Source of the DNA: DYQY01 sp964643725
GTDB taxonomy: Bacteria > Margulisbacteria > Riflemargulisbacteria > GWF2-35-9 > DYQY01
Direction: 5' to 3'
Length of the DNA: 64,000 nt
Assembly (NCBI GenBank): GCA_964643725.1
Contig: CAZXTL010000001.1
Coordinates: forward strand, 129,370-193,369
Below are positions 50,162 to 59,300 of this stretch, one piece after another. The translations under genes were made by a program, and so were the position numbers. The number at the start of each line of letters is the position of its first letter. Position 1 is the stretch's first letter. The notes below the pieces were generated by a model. The model had not been told where the DNA came from and did no database searches. It saw nothing but the letters and a program-made list of their open reading frames with translations.

Positions 50162-52718
50162 TTATTAAATCCTCTAATATTTTTAATCCACTGAAGGCAT
50201 CCTTGGAGTAGAATACTCCTCCTTTGTATGGTTTTCCATTCACTTTAGAAATAGTATTCGCAAAGTTTTCGTTGATGGCGGCTCCGCCTATAATAACAGG
50301 AATATTTTTTCCTAAAGCATGAAGTTTCTCAACAATAAGTTGCATTTGTTTAGAGGTTGTAACAAGCAAGGCAGAAAGGGTGATAGCGTCTGCATTTTCT
50401 TTGAGTGCAGTTTCGATAATTTTATCAGCTGGGACTTGTTTGCCGAGGTCGATAACTTTATAACCGTTATTTTCTGTGATAGTTTTCACAAGGTTCTTGC
50501 CAATATCATGAACGTCTCCATAAACAGTAGCAAGTACGATAGTTCCTTTGGATAAGTTACTGTTTTTGTCTAAATATTGTTCAAGATGGATGATGGAGCG
50601 CTTCATTATTTCTGCTGACTCCAGAACAAACGGTAGAATAATCTCTCCTTTTTCCATTTTACCACCGACTATTTTCATGGCAGGAAGAAGTACTGTATTA
50701 ATTATTTCTTCTGTTTTCATTGTTTGCCTTAGTTTTTCAAGTAGTTCAACTATATTTTCTTTATCTCTTGTTACTATTTTTTGTTGAATGAGTTTATCTA
50801 AAGATATATTTTCATTTGATATTTTTTTATCTGTTTTTTGTATAGCATTGTCTGGTTTATTATTTTGAAAATATTCAATAAACTCTGTTAGTGCATTTGG
50901 TTTTGTATTAAGGATTAGATTTTCGGCAAGAGCTACTTCTGTTTTATTTAATGTTGAAAGTGGGTGGAAATGTTCAGCATTGAAGATTGCCATATCAAGG
51001 CCATACTCAACAGCTTTATGTAGGTAAACAAGATTTAGTACTTTTCTAGATTGAGGAGTAAGGCCAAATGATACGTTGCTTACACCTAGAACAGTTTTTA
51101 CCCCAGGGAGTTCTTGTTTGAGTAGTTTAATTGCGTTAAAAGTTTCTATTGCTGAGTCTCTCCATTCTTCTTCCCCAGTAGCAAGTGTAAATGTAAGCGT
51201 GTCAAAAATAAGTTGTTCAGGTTTGAGGTTATAGTCTGTTACTGCTATTTTATATATTTTTTTAGCAATAATAATTTTTTCAGCAACTGTTTTAGCCATT
51301 CCCTGTTCATCAATACAAAGTGCAATAGTGCTTAGTCCAAAATTTTTAACAATTGGTAATATTTGATGTATTTTTTCGCTTTCTAGATTAATGGAGTTTA
51401 TTAACGGTTTTCCCGCATATGCTTTTACCGCAGATTCAAGGACATTAGCTTCTGTGGAATCAAAACAGAGTGGTAACATGGTTGCATAGGCTGTTTTTTT
51501 AGCAAAGTGAGCAAGTTGAGCTTCTTCGTCACTTCTTTCTGTCATTGCAAAGCAACAATCAATAAGGTCTGCCCCTTGTTGTTCTTGGGATTTAGTAAGG
51601 TCAATCAGTTCGTCATATTTATCTTGTAGCATTAAGTCTTTGGCTTTTCGAGATCCTTGTGAATTTATTCTTTCACCAATAATTTGTGGAGCATCTTTTT
51701 CTTTTGGTAAAGATATCGGACTACAGAAACTAGGTAAATGGTTTAGGGCTTGGGGCTTAAGGCTTAGGGTATTTTGGATTTTGTCATTTGTCATTTGGAT
51801 TTTAGCACGTAGTGCTTTGATATGTTCTGGTGTTGTGCCACAGCAACCACCAACAACGCTTATTCTATATTTTTTTAAGTAATCACCAATAACATCTCCA
51901 AATAGTTCAGGTGTCATTTTATAATGAGCTGCTCCATCAATATTTTCAGGCATTCCTGCATTGGGAATTATGGAAATGGGAAGCGGAGAATGATCACTAA
52001 GTAACTTGATAGTATTTTCCATTTCTGTTGGTCCAGTTGAGCAGTTAATACCAAAAACATCTACGCCCATATCTTTAATAATGGTAAGTGCAGTTAGTAT
52101 GTGCGTGCCAAAGAGCATGTTGCTATGTTGGTCAACAGTAACTTGAACTTGTAAGGCTATTTCTTTGCATGAGGAGTTGATAGCTTTTCTGGCTCCTACA
52201 ATGCCAGCTTTTACTTCCAAGATGTCATGTTGTGTCTCTAGCAATAAAAGGTCAGCCCCGCCATCTATAAGTGCCTTTGCTTGTTCTTCAAAGACGGAAG
52301 CTAACTCGTCGAAACTAATGTTTCCTAAGCTTGGGTCTGTGGAGGAAGGCAGAAAACCTGTTGGTCCCATTGAACCCATCACGAATCTGTCTTTTAAGTT
52401 AAGTGAGTTTATTGCTTTTTTTGCGTTTTGAGCTGCAGCAAAGTTAAGGTCATATACTTTTTTTTCAAGGCCATATTCTTTAAGCTTTATTCTGTTCCCA
52501 CCAAAACTGTTAGTATCCATTACTTCGGCGCCTGCTAGCAAGTATTGTTTATGGATATCTTGGATGATGTCTGGTCTAGTAATGTTAAGGTATTCAAAAG
52601 CTCCCTCAAATCCTTGGAAATCTTCAGGGGTTATTTTGTGCTTTTGAAGCATTGTTCCAAACCCTCCATCTTGGAAGATTAGTTGCCCTTCTTTAATAAG
52701 TTTTAGGTATTTACTCAT
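50139..52718 (-). CDS. metH: Cobalamin-dependent methionine synthase lacking the activation domain
   Basis: MetH transfers a methyl group from methyltetrahydrofolate to homocysteine via cobalamin. The 859 residues comprise a homocysteine-binding barrel (1-300, zinc ligands C292-C293 in VVGGCCGTTPEH), a pterin-binding barrel (about 335-590, opening IIGERINSQGSRKAKD), a helical cap and a B12-binding Rossmann domain whose cobalt ligand is His737 in DVHDIGKNLV. The reactivation domain is a separate downstream gene. The linker between the two barrels (residues 305-328) is encoded by a degenerate repeat like those found between genes. The start ATG at 52718 lacks a strong ribosome site. Confidence 0.95.
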   Translation of the reverse strand: MSKYLKLIKEGQLIFQDGGFGTMLQKHKITPEDFQGFEGAFEYLNITRPDIIQDIHKQYLLAGAEVMDTNSFGGNRIKLKEYGLEKKVYDLNFAAAQNAKKAINSLNLKDRFVMGSMGPTGFLPSSTDPSLGNISFDELASVFEEQAKALIDGGADLLLLETQHDILEVKAGIVGARKAINSSCKEIALQVQVTVDQHSNMLFGTHILTALTIIKDMGVDVFGINCSTGPTEMENTIKLLSDHSPLPISIIPNAGMPENIDGAAHYKMTPELFGDVIGDYLKKYRISVVGGCCGTTPEHIKALRAKIQMTNDKIQNTLSLKPQALNHLPSFCSPISLPKEKDAPQIIGERINSQGSRKAKDLMLQDKYDELIDLTKSQEQQGADLIDCCFAMTERSDEEAQLAHFAKKTAYATMLPLCFDSTEANVLESAVKAYAGKPLINSINLESEKIHQILPIVKNFGLSTIALCIDEQGMAKTVAEKIIIAKKIYKIAVTDYNLKPEQLIFDTLTFTLATGEEEWRDSAIETFNAIKLLKQELPGVKTVLGVSNVSFGLTPQSRKVLNLVYLHKAVEYGLDMAIFNAEHFHPLSTLNKTEVALAENLILNTKPNALTEFIEYFQNNKPDNAIQKTDKKISNENISLDKLIQQKIVTRDKENIVELLEKLRQTMKTEEIINTVLLPAMKIVGGKMEKGEIILPFVLESAEIMKRSIIHLEQYLDKNSNLSKGTIVLATVYGDVHDIGKNLVKTITENNGYKVIDLGKQVPADKIIETALKENADAITLSALLVTTSKQMQLIVEKLHALGKNIPVIIGGAAINENFANTISKVNGKPYKGGVFYSKDAFSGLKILEDLINGSKKNN
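51735..51806 (-). repeat. Degenerate word repeat captured in frame inside metH
   Basis: On the plus strand this stretch reads as tandem variants of GGCTTAGGG, followed by ATTTTGGATTTT and GTCATTTGTCATTTGGATTT words. It is low-complexity DNA unlike the surrounding coding sequence and resembles repetitive intergenic sequence. It encodes residues 305-328 of MetH, exactly in the linker between two folded domains, without breaking the frame. Confidence 0.55.
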
Positions 52719-52734
52719 AGCATAAGTATAAGGG

Positions 52735-52763
52735 AAAAGGTGAAAAGTAAAAAGGTGAAAAGC
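52735..52763. repeat. Two-copy 14-15-base direct repeat upstream of the second motA-like gene
   Basis: AAAAGGTGAAAAGT is followed at once by AAAAAGGTGAAAAGC. It lies in the 113-base gap between divergent metH and the motA-like gene and is probably another low-complexity word repeat; an operator role is possible but has no support. Confidence 0.35.
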
Positions 52764-52831
52764 ATGCCCAGCTCTTTACCTTTTGCCTTCTATGTTATAT
52801 CTTGGAAAAAGAATAGTTTAGGGGGATTAAG

Positions 52832-53611
52832 ATGGAAATAAATATACTAATTGCAGCTTCTATAATTTTTGTCGTTATTTTTGTTGGGATGAGCGATATA
52901 TTAGTTAATCCACAAGCATATATTGATGCTCCTTCTTTTTTGATTGTAGTTGGTCTTTGTTTTGCCTCTCTTTTAATAAGTTCTTCTTTTGCTAAATTCA
53001 AGATTTTTTTAAAAACAGGGAAAATGGTTATTATGCCTAAGAAGCAGATGACTCCTCAGGATGCGATAGATGAATTAGTTAGACTTGCTAAGGTTTGTAA
53101 ATCGCAAGGAAGGGTGGCTCTTAATAAAGAAGTGGAAACAATCAAACAACCTTTTCTTAAGTTCGGAGTACAGCTATTAACAGAAAAAACAGGACATGCT
53201 TTTATTAAAGCTACTTTGGATAATGATATTGAGGAAATGGAAAACAGACACGGGAGTATTCATTCCATGTATGGGAATATGGCTAGCTTTGGTCCTGTTT
53301 ATGGTATGGTTGGTACAATTGTAGGGTTAATACAGTTACTTAAAGGATTGTCAGATGCTTCAAAAATTGGTCCTGCGATGGCTGTTGCGCTTATTACTAC
53401 TTTATATGGTGGAATAATTTCTGGTGTTATTTTTATACCGGCTAAAGAGAAATTAAAAGAAATGTCAGAAAAAGAAGCATATTTGAAAAGATTAATAACT
53501 CAAGGGATTCTAATGATAGAAAAAGAAGAAATTCCTTCTAAGGTAGAGAAGTTTTTGAAGAGTTTTCTTCAGGATAATGACAAGAATGTTGTTAAAAAAG
53601 TTAAGAAGTAG
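52832..53611 (+). CDS. MotA/ExbB-family proton-channel protein (copy 2, divergent)
   Basis: The 259-residue protein has two N-terminal helices, a large cytoplasmic loop, and two late helices with MotA-type sequences: FGPVYGMVGTIVGLIQLL (conserved proline) and GPAMAVALITTLYGGIISG. It is clearly a paralogue of motA copy 1 but much diverged in the loop. AGGGGGA precedes the ATG. It is followed after 8 bases by a MotB-like gene, and then two receiver genes. It could energise a flagellum, gliding, or another envelope process. Confidence 0.88.
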   Translation: MEINILIAASIIFVVIFVGMSDILVNPQAYIDAPSFLIVVGLCFASLLISSSFAKFKIFLKTGKMVIMPKKQMTPQDAIDELVRLAKVCKSQGRVALNKEVETIKQPFLKFGVQLLTEKTGHAFIKATLDNDIEEMENRHGSIHSMYGNMASFGPVYGMVGTIVGLIQLLKGLSDASKIGPAMAVALITTLYGGIISGVIFIPAKEKLKEMSEKEAYLKRLITQGILMIEKEEIPSKVEKFLKSFLQDNDKNVVKKVKK

Positions 53612-53619
53612 GAAATAAG

Positions 53620-54462
53620 ATGGCAAAGAAAGTAAGGGCAGAAGCTATGAATATCGCTGATGCAATTATGGGTGACCTTATGTGTCAGATGCTTACCTTT
53701 TTCATTTTACTATATACAATTGCAGCATTAAATCTTTCGAAGACCCCTGAAGCAGGGGATAGCGATAGCGTCACAGAACAAATAAAAAAAGGGTTTAGAC
53801 AGAGACTAAACATGACTCAAGAAAAGACTCCTGTTAGAGAAGATCCTATTATTCAAGTAACGGAGGCTAAGGCAGAAGAATTGGAAGTGGAACAAAAGTC
53901 GCAACTAATAACAAAAATAAAAAAAATTGTTGAGAAAGAGACTTTGAAAAAATATATAGAGGTTGTGGTTGAGGAACAGAAGATTCGTCTGATTTTTAAT
54001 CAGCCAGTATTATTTAATTCTGGATATGCGTATTTAAAGCCTGGCGCAAATATGTATCTTGACCCTGTTATCAAAGAGATTCTTGGGACTATAGAAAACG
54101 ATATAATTATTGAGGGCCATACTGATAATTTGCCTATTAAAAATGATATGTATAAGGATAATTGGCAGTTATCTTTTGATAGAGCCTATACTGTTCTTAA
54201 GTATATGGTTGATTTCCATAAAATAGATCCTAATAGGGTTTCAGCAATCGGATATGGAGAATTTAGGGCAAGGGTAGATAATGACACACCAGAAAATCTA
54301 GCGATAAATCGAAGAATAGAGGTAAATATCTTGCTTCAGACTAAAATAATGGATTCTGAAAATAAATCTTCGAAAGTAGAGCATACGCCTATTCCAATGG
54401 ATGCGCAAAAAAGTATGCCTGTTGCAATACCTAAAGATGTAAAAGTTGTTATTCCAATATAA
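53620..54462 (+). CDS. MotB-like peptidoglycan-binding stator protein (copy 2, divergent)
   Basis: The 280-residue protein has one N-terminal membrane helix (MGDLMCQMLTFFILLYTIA) with the channel aspartate at Asp19, a charged periplasmic linker, and an OmpA-like domain (IIEGHTDNLPI, NWQLSFDRAYTVL, RVSAIGYGEFRARVDN, INRRIEVNI). The usual W-x-x-x-(F/Y)ADxM entrance is replaced by IADAIMGDLM, and the linker is longer than in copy 1. A 40-residue Pro/Lys tail follows the OmpA domain. The pairing with the MotA-like gene 8 bases upstream makes a stator complex likely. Confidence 0.88.
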   Translation: MAKKVRAEAMNIADAIMGDLMCQMLTFFILLYTIAALNLSKTPEAGDSDSVTEQIKKGFRQRLNMTQEKTPVREDPIIQVTEAKAEELEVEQKSQLITKIKKIVEKETLKKYIEVVVEEQKIRLIFNQPVLFNSGYAYLKPGANMYLDPVIKEILGTIENDIIIEGHTDNLPIKNDMYKDNWQLSFDRAYTVLKYMVDFHKIDPNRVSAIGYGEFRARVDNDTPENLAINRRIEVNILLQTKIMDSENKSSKVEHTPIPMDAQKSMPVAIPKDVKVVIPI

Positions 54463-54518
54463 AGTTGATTTAGAACTTTAAATATGTTTAAATTATTGTA
54501 AATGAGAGGGTCCGATTA

Positions 54519-54878
54519 ATGAGGAAAATACTAATTATTGATGATGCCGCTTTTTATAGGCTTCAAACAAAGACATTACTTGAAAGACAGGGATTTAAGG
54601 TCTTAGAAGCAGATAATGGCGAAACAGGTTTAGAAATATTCAGAGAAGAGAAGCCTGATTTAGTTATCCTTGATAATATTCTTCCTGGGATTCAAGGTAT
54701 AGGCGTTTTGAAAATAATTAGAGAACATACTCCAGATGCTAAAGTAATTGTTGTTTCAAGCGCTGCAAATGAAGCAATGATTGAGCGGATTGAGGAATTA
54801 CATGCAGATGCATTTATTAAAAAACCACATGAAGATATTGTTTTTTTAGATAATGTGTTTAGGGTGTTAGAAGAATGA
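54519..54878 (+). CDS. Single-domain response regulator (CheY-like), first of a pair
   Basis: The 119-residue receiver has the acidic pair in IIDDAAF, phospho-acceptor Asp52 in VILDNILPG, Ser in VVVSSAAN and Lys in FIKKPHE. There is no output domain. It lies 56 bases after the motB-like gene with GAGAGG upstream and overlaps the next receiver by four bases. By analogy with CheY it may bind a motor component, but the target is unknown. Confidence 0.9.
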   Translation: MRKILIIDDAAFYRLQTKTLLERQGFKVLEADNGETGLEIFREEKPDLVILDNILPGIQGIGVLKIIREHTPDAKVIVVSSAANEAMIERIEELHADAFIKKPHEDIVFLDNVFRVLEE

Positions 54879-55234
54879 CAAAGATTTTAGTAGTTGATGA
54901 TGCTGCATTTATTAGAATGAGGGTAGAAAAGTTCTTGCAAAGACAAGGATTTGAAGTTTTTTTGGCAGAAGACGGTACATCAGGTTTAGAATCTTTTAAA
55001 AAAGAAAAACCAGATATCATTTTTTTAGATGTAACTATGCCAGACATTTCAGGGATGGAAGTTCTTAAGCAAATAAAGGAAATTGATAAGGATGCAAAAG
55101 TAGTTATGTTGACCAACATAGACCAGCAAGAAACTATAATGGAGGCTGTTAAGCTCGGAGCCAAAGGTTTTATGAAAAAACCTTTTGAGGAAGAAAAACT
55201 TTTAGACAAGATAAATAAACTTCTAAAAACTTAA
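54875..55234 (+). CDS. Single-domain response regulator (CheY-like), second of a pair
   Basis: The 119-residue receiver has VVDDAAF, phospho-acceptor Asp52 in FLDVTMPD, Thr in VMLTNID and Lys in FMKKPFE. It aligns along its whole length with the preceding gene and is likely a tandem duplicate that has diverged. The ATG overlaps the previous stop (ATGA). The two may be phosphorylated by different kinases or act as signal and sink. Confidence 0.9.
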   Translation: MTKILVVDDAAFIRMRVEKFLQRQGFEVFLAEDGTSGLESFKKEKPDIIFLDVTMPDISGMEVLKQIKEIDKDAKVVMLTNIDQQETIMEAVKLGAKGFMKKPFEEEKLLDKINKLLKT

Positions 55235-55283
55235 TCTAGGCTTATTGCGGTTCCCCCTTTTTAAGAATAATATTAACAATTGT

Positions 55284-56249
55284 ATGAGAGTAACTTCCTT
55301 TATATATTTTTTCTTATTTATCGCATCTTTTTTATTCTCTTTGGAGTTAGTAGACGTTACACGTAACCACCAGTATCATGATCAGGTGTATTATTTAGCT
55401 GAGAGCCAATTTGTTCCAGCATTTATTGATAGCACCTTTCAATTAGATTCTGAACTTACTGTATATCAGGTAGCCTTGAGTTTATTATTTGTCAGCGGTA
55501 TAAGTTTAAATTTTAATAAAGTTGAGCCATATGTTCCGGAATTTGCAAAATCATCGGTTGAGTATCCGTATATGCAGTATATTTACGAAAAAGAGATTAT
55601 GAAGGTTGGAATTGATGGTTTTGCCACTTGTAGTGTTTCTGAAGCATTAAACATGTTTTCGAAGGTATATAAAGATGGCAAGTTTTCTTTAGATAAAAAA
55701 ACTGGCACTGATTCGTTTAAAAGAGCTGACTTCCTTGTGCTTATGACTAAAATCGATGCATTTAACAAATCTGTTAGCAGATATCGAATTGATAAACGTA
55801 AAAGAGAAGATGAGTATGTGGGGTCTGCTGTGAGTGAGTATATTTTAGGTTATGCAAGTGCGCTTGATCGGATAGAATTAAGCAAATATAGTACCGGGAA
55901 TAAAGACTTTTATAATATGTTTTGGCGATTTGCTTCAGAGAAAGATAAGAAATATCAGAAGTTTAGTGAGGACCTTTCCTTAGAGGATTTAGATCTCTTA
56001 GATAAAAGGTTAAATCAAGCTTTGCTTAATTTTTATAATTATAAATATTGGCTTGTTATACAGCAATGTAATATTGTTCTTAAAGAGGAACCAAAAAATA
56101 TTGGGGCATTGAAGTTGAAAGGATCAACATACTATATGTTGAGGGATTTCGAAAAGGCTAGAAAATATTGGGAAAAAGTCCTTTATTACCAACCTAATAA
56201 TAAAGAGATTGAGTATTTTTTAAAGGTATTACCTAAGGTAGCTGTTTGA
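55284..56249 (+). CDS. Exported protein with SLH-like and TPR regions
   Basis: The 321-residue product starts with a signal peptide (RVTSFIYFFLFIASFLFS). Residues about 23-75 and 85-150 resemble S-layer-homology units: VDVTRNHQYHDQVYYLAE followed by a LDSELTVYQVALSLL helix, and a similar second copy. The C-terminal 70 residues are TPR-like (NYKYWLVIQQCNIVLKEEP, then YYMLRDFEKARKYWEKVL). SLH domains bind cell-wall polymers and TPRs bind proteins, so it may be a periplasmic scaffold. ATG 55284 is preferred over TTG 55245, which would put 13 extra polar residues before the signal peptide. No strong ribosome site is visible. Confidence 0.7.
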   Translation: MRVTSFIYFFLFIASFLFSLELVDVTRNHQYHDQVYYLAESQFVPAFIDSTFQLDSELTVYQVALSLLFVSGISLNFNKVEPYVPEFAKSSVEYPYMQYIYEKEIMKVGIDGFATCSVSEALNMFSKVYKDGKFSLDKKTGTDSFKRADFLVLMTKIDAFNKSVSRYRIDKRKREDEYVGSAVSEYILGYASALDRIELSKYSTGNKDFYNMFWRFASEKDKKYQKFSEDLSLEDLDLLDKRLNQALLNFYNYKYWLVIQQCNIVLKEEPKNIGALKLKGSTYYMLRDFEKARKYWEKVLYYQPNNKEIEYFLKVLPKVAV

Positions 56250-56263
56250 TGATGTTTTAGGGT

Positions 56264-56289
56264 ACACTATATGTAGTGTTTTTTCTTTT
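56264..56289 (+). terminator. Rho-independent terminator after the SLH/TPR gene
   Basis: ACACTA (56264-56269) pairs with TAGTGT (56274-56279) around a TATG loop and is followed by TTTTTCTTTT. It would end the motA-like to SLH/TPR unit, so the coiled-coil gene has its own promoter. Confidence 0.65.
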
Positions 56290-56328
56290 ATTTCTGACCA
56301 TAAATTCGGGAAAAATTTGCAGTCTTGA

Positions 56329-56358
56329 TTGACACCATATGTGTTTATATAATAATAT
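56329..56358 (+). promoter_or_regulatory. Probable promoter of the 1195-residue coiled-coil gene
   Basis: A perfect -35 box TTGACA at 56329-56334 is followed by an AT-rich -10 region. TAATAT at 56353-56358 gives an 18-base spacer; an overlapping TATAAT at 56348-56353 is closer to consensus but at only 13 bases. The ATG at 56384 follows with GGAAGAGG. Confidence 0.5.
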
Positions 56359-56383
56359 TACATACACGGGGGAAGAGGGAATA

Positions 56384-59300
56384 ATGGTTGAAATACTTCA
56401 TAAGAAAGTCAACACGGCAGAAAATGCAAATAAGCAAATATTTGAAAACCCAGATATAAAGGTATTTCATAAGGCTGTACAGGAAGAAGTAAAGGATTCT
56501 ATTAAGAATTCCATCGAAACTTTGGGTGAGATACATATAAAAAAAGGCAAAACAGAAGAAAATATTGTAAGTTTAGAATATAAAAAAGAGCAGTTACTTA
56601 GAGACATAAGTGAACTAGAAGAAAAGAAACTTAAAACTGAAGAAAAAGTAAAAGAATTTGAAGATAAGAAAAGACAGGAATTTACTCAGCAACAGGAATA
56701 TCAGAAAAAATTATTAAATGAATTTTTTCAACGTAAGCAACTCCTTTTACATGATGTTAATCAGCTCCAGGCAGAAAGGATTAAACTGAACCGGCTAGTC
56801 GATAAACTTAGAGATGACCCTAAGTATATGGTAGGGCAAGGAAATCCTATTTTTTATGAAAATTTAAAGACACAAGCTCAGTATGAGTCAGATCAAATAA
56901 GACAGCAAGGGTATTACGATGCTGAGGTAATTAGGTCGTCAGCCAAGGACGATGCTGAGAGAATTAAAAATCAAGTTCAGTTTGAATTGGAGCAGTCCAG
57001 AGTACGTACAAGAGAGGAATCTGAGGCTATTAAGACTAGTATTTTGTTCGATGCTGAATTCTTGAAGAAAAATATTATTGATTCCGCAAACAAAGAAGCT
57101 GAGGTTATAAGAGCAGCTGCGCAAATAGAGGCTGATAATATTTTAATAGGGGCAAAAAAGAAATCTGATGAATTAATGGTTGAGGCGTCTGCAAAAATTT
57201 CAAATTATACTGAGATAGAATTAAATTCTGCAAAAGTGCTTAAAGATGCAAGTAAAGAAGCTGAGGTTATAAGAGCAGCTGCGCAAATAGAGGCGGATAA
57301 TATTTTAATTAGTGCAAAGAGGAAATCTGATGAATTAATGATTGAGGCATCTGAAAAAATTTCAAATTATACTGAGATAGAATTAAATTCTGCAAAAGTG
57401 CTTAAAGATGCAAGTAAAGAAGCTGAGGTTATAAGAGCAGCTGCACAACAAGATGCTGATAATATTTTAATAGAAGCAAAGAAGAAGTCTGATGAATTAT
57501 TGATTGAGGCATCTGCAAGAAATTCAAATTATAAAGAGCTAGAATTAAATTCTGCAAAAGTGCTTAAAGATGCAAGTAAAGAAGCCGAGGTAATTATAAT
57601 TAAGGCACAGGAAGAATCAGCGAAAATCCTTCATGAAGCTAAACAGAAAGCACAAGAAGAATATGAGCTAATGTTGCTCATTTCCAAGAAAGAATTAAGT
57701 GAAGCAGAATTAAAGCTGGAAGCTATTAATAAGCAAGAGGCAGTCAGATTAGATGCTGATAGGCTTATTAAGGATGCCTGTGAAGAAGTCGATGTGCTTC
57801 TGAGTAGGGCAGAAGAGGAAAGAGCTGTTTTATTAGAGAAAACTCAAGAAGAATGTAATTTAATGTTGGTTTCATTTAAAAAAGAAGCAGATGACGAAGC
57901 TGATATGCTTTTGAATAAGGCAGAAGAGGAAAGAGCTACTTTATTGCAGCAAACTCAAGAAGAGTGTGAGCTAATGTTAGTGTCATTTAAAAAGGAAGCA
58001 GATGAAGAGGCGTGGGAAGCAAGAGAAGATATACTAAATGATGCAAGCAAAGAATCAGACAAGATTATTAATGAAGCGAATGTTCAGGCTGAATTAATTA
58101 TAAAAAGAGCAGAAGAAGATAGAGCTTCATTATTGGCAAAGATCCATCTATCGGCTGAAAATGAATTTGGAGTAGCTCGAGATAATATGTTAAATAAGGC
58201 TGAAAAAGAGGTGGCCTGGATATTAAGTGAAGCTCAAAAGAAAGCACAAATTATAATGGTAAATGCAGATAATAAAGCCAAAGATTTATTAGAGCAGGCA
58301 AATAAGCAGGCAATATTGATTGGTGATGAGCTTGATTCAAAAATAAAGTTTGCAGAACAAAGAAAAGAGCAGATTCTTGCACAAGCGACATTTGATGCAA
58401 AGACAAAATCTGAAGAAATTTTAGGAGATGCTAATGTCCAAGCAGCAGAAATAAGGCAAAATGCGATAACTGACGCAAAACAAAAAGCACATGAAATTTA
58501 TAGACAGATAGCCGAAGAGCAAGAAAATTTAGGGAAGGAACTGTTGCAGAAAGCAATAGTTCAGGCAAAGAGTGAAAGAGAAAATATCTTGAATTCTACT
58601 AGAGATCAATCAGAGAATAAGGCGAAAGAGATAATCCTAATTGCTGAAAGAGAGGTTTTAGATAAAACCAATCGTATTATGAGTGAAGCCACAAAAAGAG
58701 CAGATAGTATTATTTCAGATGCAAGAGATAAGGCAGCTAAGGAAGTTTCTTTGATTTTATCAAGAGACAAAGAAGAGGCAGAGAGATTACAGATATTGAT
58801 AGAGCAATTAAAAATACAAAAGCAGGAGCTTGATAGAGGTACCGCGGAGAGTAATGCGAAGAATATTAAAGCATTAGAGATTGCCCAAAAGATTAAAGAT
58901 AGAGAAAAACAATTAAGTGATAAGGTAAGAGAAGCTGAAACGGAATATCACAGAGTACGAGAGGAGATACTTCCAAAAATTTCGGAAATTAAGAATACGT
59001 ACACTTTAAACAAACAAGAAATTTCTTCTAAGATTCGAGAAATGAATGATAGATATTTGCAAGAACAAGTTTCTTTTGAGGAGAAGATGAAAGAGTTAAA
59101 CAGTAAGTGCGAGGCTGATTTGAGATATGTTAAAGAAAAATATCAACAAGAGAAAAGTGGCCTTTTAACTTTATTAGAGGATGAGTTAAGACGACTGAAA
59201 GATATTTCCGAAGAGAGAATAACCGGAAAGAAGAAAGAGCTTGAGGATACAAAGATTTTCATAAAAGAAGACCTAGATAAAAAACAAGAAGATTATTTTA

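Noticed and set aside
50139..52718. metH as a truncated pseudogene
   Set aside because: All catalytic motifs are intact and the missing domain is encoded by the overlapping downstream gene.
56339..56383. Upstream ATG for the 1195-residue coiled coil
   Set aside because: It falls inside the probable promoter and has no ribosome site; ATG 56384 has GGAAGAGG.
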